5,532 bases of DNA from a candidate division TM6 bacterium UASB124 (GTDB taxonomy: Bacteria > Babelota > Babeliae > Babelales > RVW-14), in contig CAMBZK010000076.1 in NCBI GenBank assembly GCA_945872225.1, positions 1 to 5,532 on the forward strand. The letters are read 5' to 3'. Positions 5,184 to 5,532 of this stretch are shown in pieces. The first letter of the stretch is position 1; each line of letters opens with the position of its first letter. The notes below the pieces were generated by a model that saw nothing but the letters and a program-made list of their open reading frames with translations, made no database searches and was not told the DNA's origin. The translations under genes were made by a program, and so were the position numbers.

Positions 5184-5532
5184 TCACAGCCAATATATTC
5201 TGAGTATTTTGAACATTTTTTTGACTGGATCGCGCGGCTCTGTCTTGGCTTCATTTTGTGCATTATCTTTCGGCTTCGCTGTTTTTTCAGGAACAGCCTG
5301 CTCTTTCAAAATAGCAAGGAGCTGACACTCCACCTCTTCAACTTTTCCACAAGATAGCACAGAATAAACGGTGCTCCCAAATTCTTTAGTAAAATTATCC
5401 TTCAAGCTACTCACCACTTTTGGCTTTTGCCCGTACAGTGGCTCAACAATCGACCACTGGTCATCCCAATTCGGCTTCTTGTCGAGCTTAATTTGTTCAA
5501 ACATTTTTTTAAAAACATCTTTTTGCTTTTCA
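5184..5532 (-). CDS. C-terminal part of an unrecognised gene (runs off the right edge)
   Basis: The frame stays open from the right edge to the TGA at 5186-5184, about 115 codons. An ATG at 5504 exists, but the frame continues past it (EKQKDVFKK comes before MFEQIK), so it is probably internal. Visible parts are a soluble, Lys-rich segment (NWDDQWSIVEPLYGQKPKVV, then LKDNFTKEFG), a helical stretch (CGKVEEVECQLLAILKEQ), and a low-complexity linker rich in Lys, Pro, Glu and Ala before a basic KKMFKILRIYWL tail. In many genomes the gene next to an MCE gene is the MlaF ATPase or MlaE permease; I see no motif of either here, but the N-terminal part is missing. It ends 21 bp before the MCE gene, so the two are probably co-transcribed. 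Confidence 0.6.
   Translation of the reverse strand, partial: EKQKDVFKKMFEQIKLDKKPNWDDQWSIVEPLYGQKPKVVSSLKDNFTKEFGSTVYSVLSCGKVEEVECQLLAILKEQAVPEKTAKPKDNAQNEAKTEPRDPVKKMFKILRIYWL

Noticed and set aside
4872..5357. Plus-strand open frame of 161 codons
   Set aside because: It lies opposite the start of the MCE gene and the end of its upstream neighbour, crosses two real gene boundaries, and has no recognisable domain; it is a shadow frame.

Overview
This 5.5 kb window is compact bacterial chromosome, AT-leaning and mostly coding. An MCE (MlaD-like) lipid-transport protein points to a diderm (Gram-negative-type) cell envelope. GlmM and RNase HII are ordinary housekeeping genes. There is no sign of a phage, plasmid, IS element, CRISPR array or RNA operon. 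The phylum cannot be fixed from the sequence. A poorly studied, AT-leaning diderm lineage is a guess only.

Layout from left to right. (1) The 5' part of glmM (phosphoglucosamine mutase) runs leftward out of the window. It is divergent from (2) a LysE/RhtB-family exporter, which ends in a compact bidirectional terminator. (3) A leftward XRE-type HTH regulator with a C-terminal S24/LexA-like domain converges on that terminator. Its catalytic serine position is leucine and its Ala-Gly cleavage site is missing. (4) A 170-bp divergent intergenic region carries a strong dyad (1848-1871), a plausible operator. (5) rnhB (RNase HII) runs rightward and overlaps by 35 bp with (6) a conserved, HAS-barrel-like protein of unknown function. 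This pair ends in an AT-rich hairpin with a T tract. (7) A near-consensus promoter then drives a 68-codon gene for a very acidic small protein. That unit ends in a perfect 30-bp inverted repeat, which also serves the converging genes from the right. (8) A leftward MCE-domain protein of 509 residues starts at GTG. It lies 21 bp downstream of (9) the 3' end of an unrecognised gene that enters from the right edge.

How the parts relate: GlmM makes a precursor for peptidoglycan and lipopolysaccharide. The MCE protein probably moves lipids between membranes. The exporter is an inner-membrane solute pump. The regulator probably controls its own divergent region and might also act on the exporter, because both genes share an identical 12-nt leader. 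The least explained parts are the small acidic protein unit with its repeat-rich promoter, the protease-dead S24 regulator with its dyad, the HAS-like partner of rnhB, and the unrecognised gene upstream of the MCE gene.
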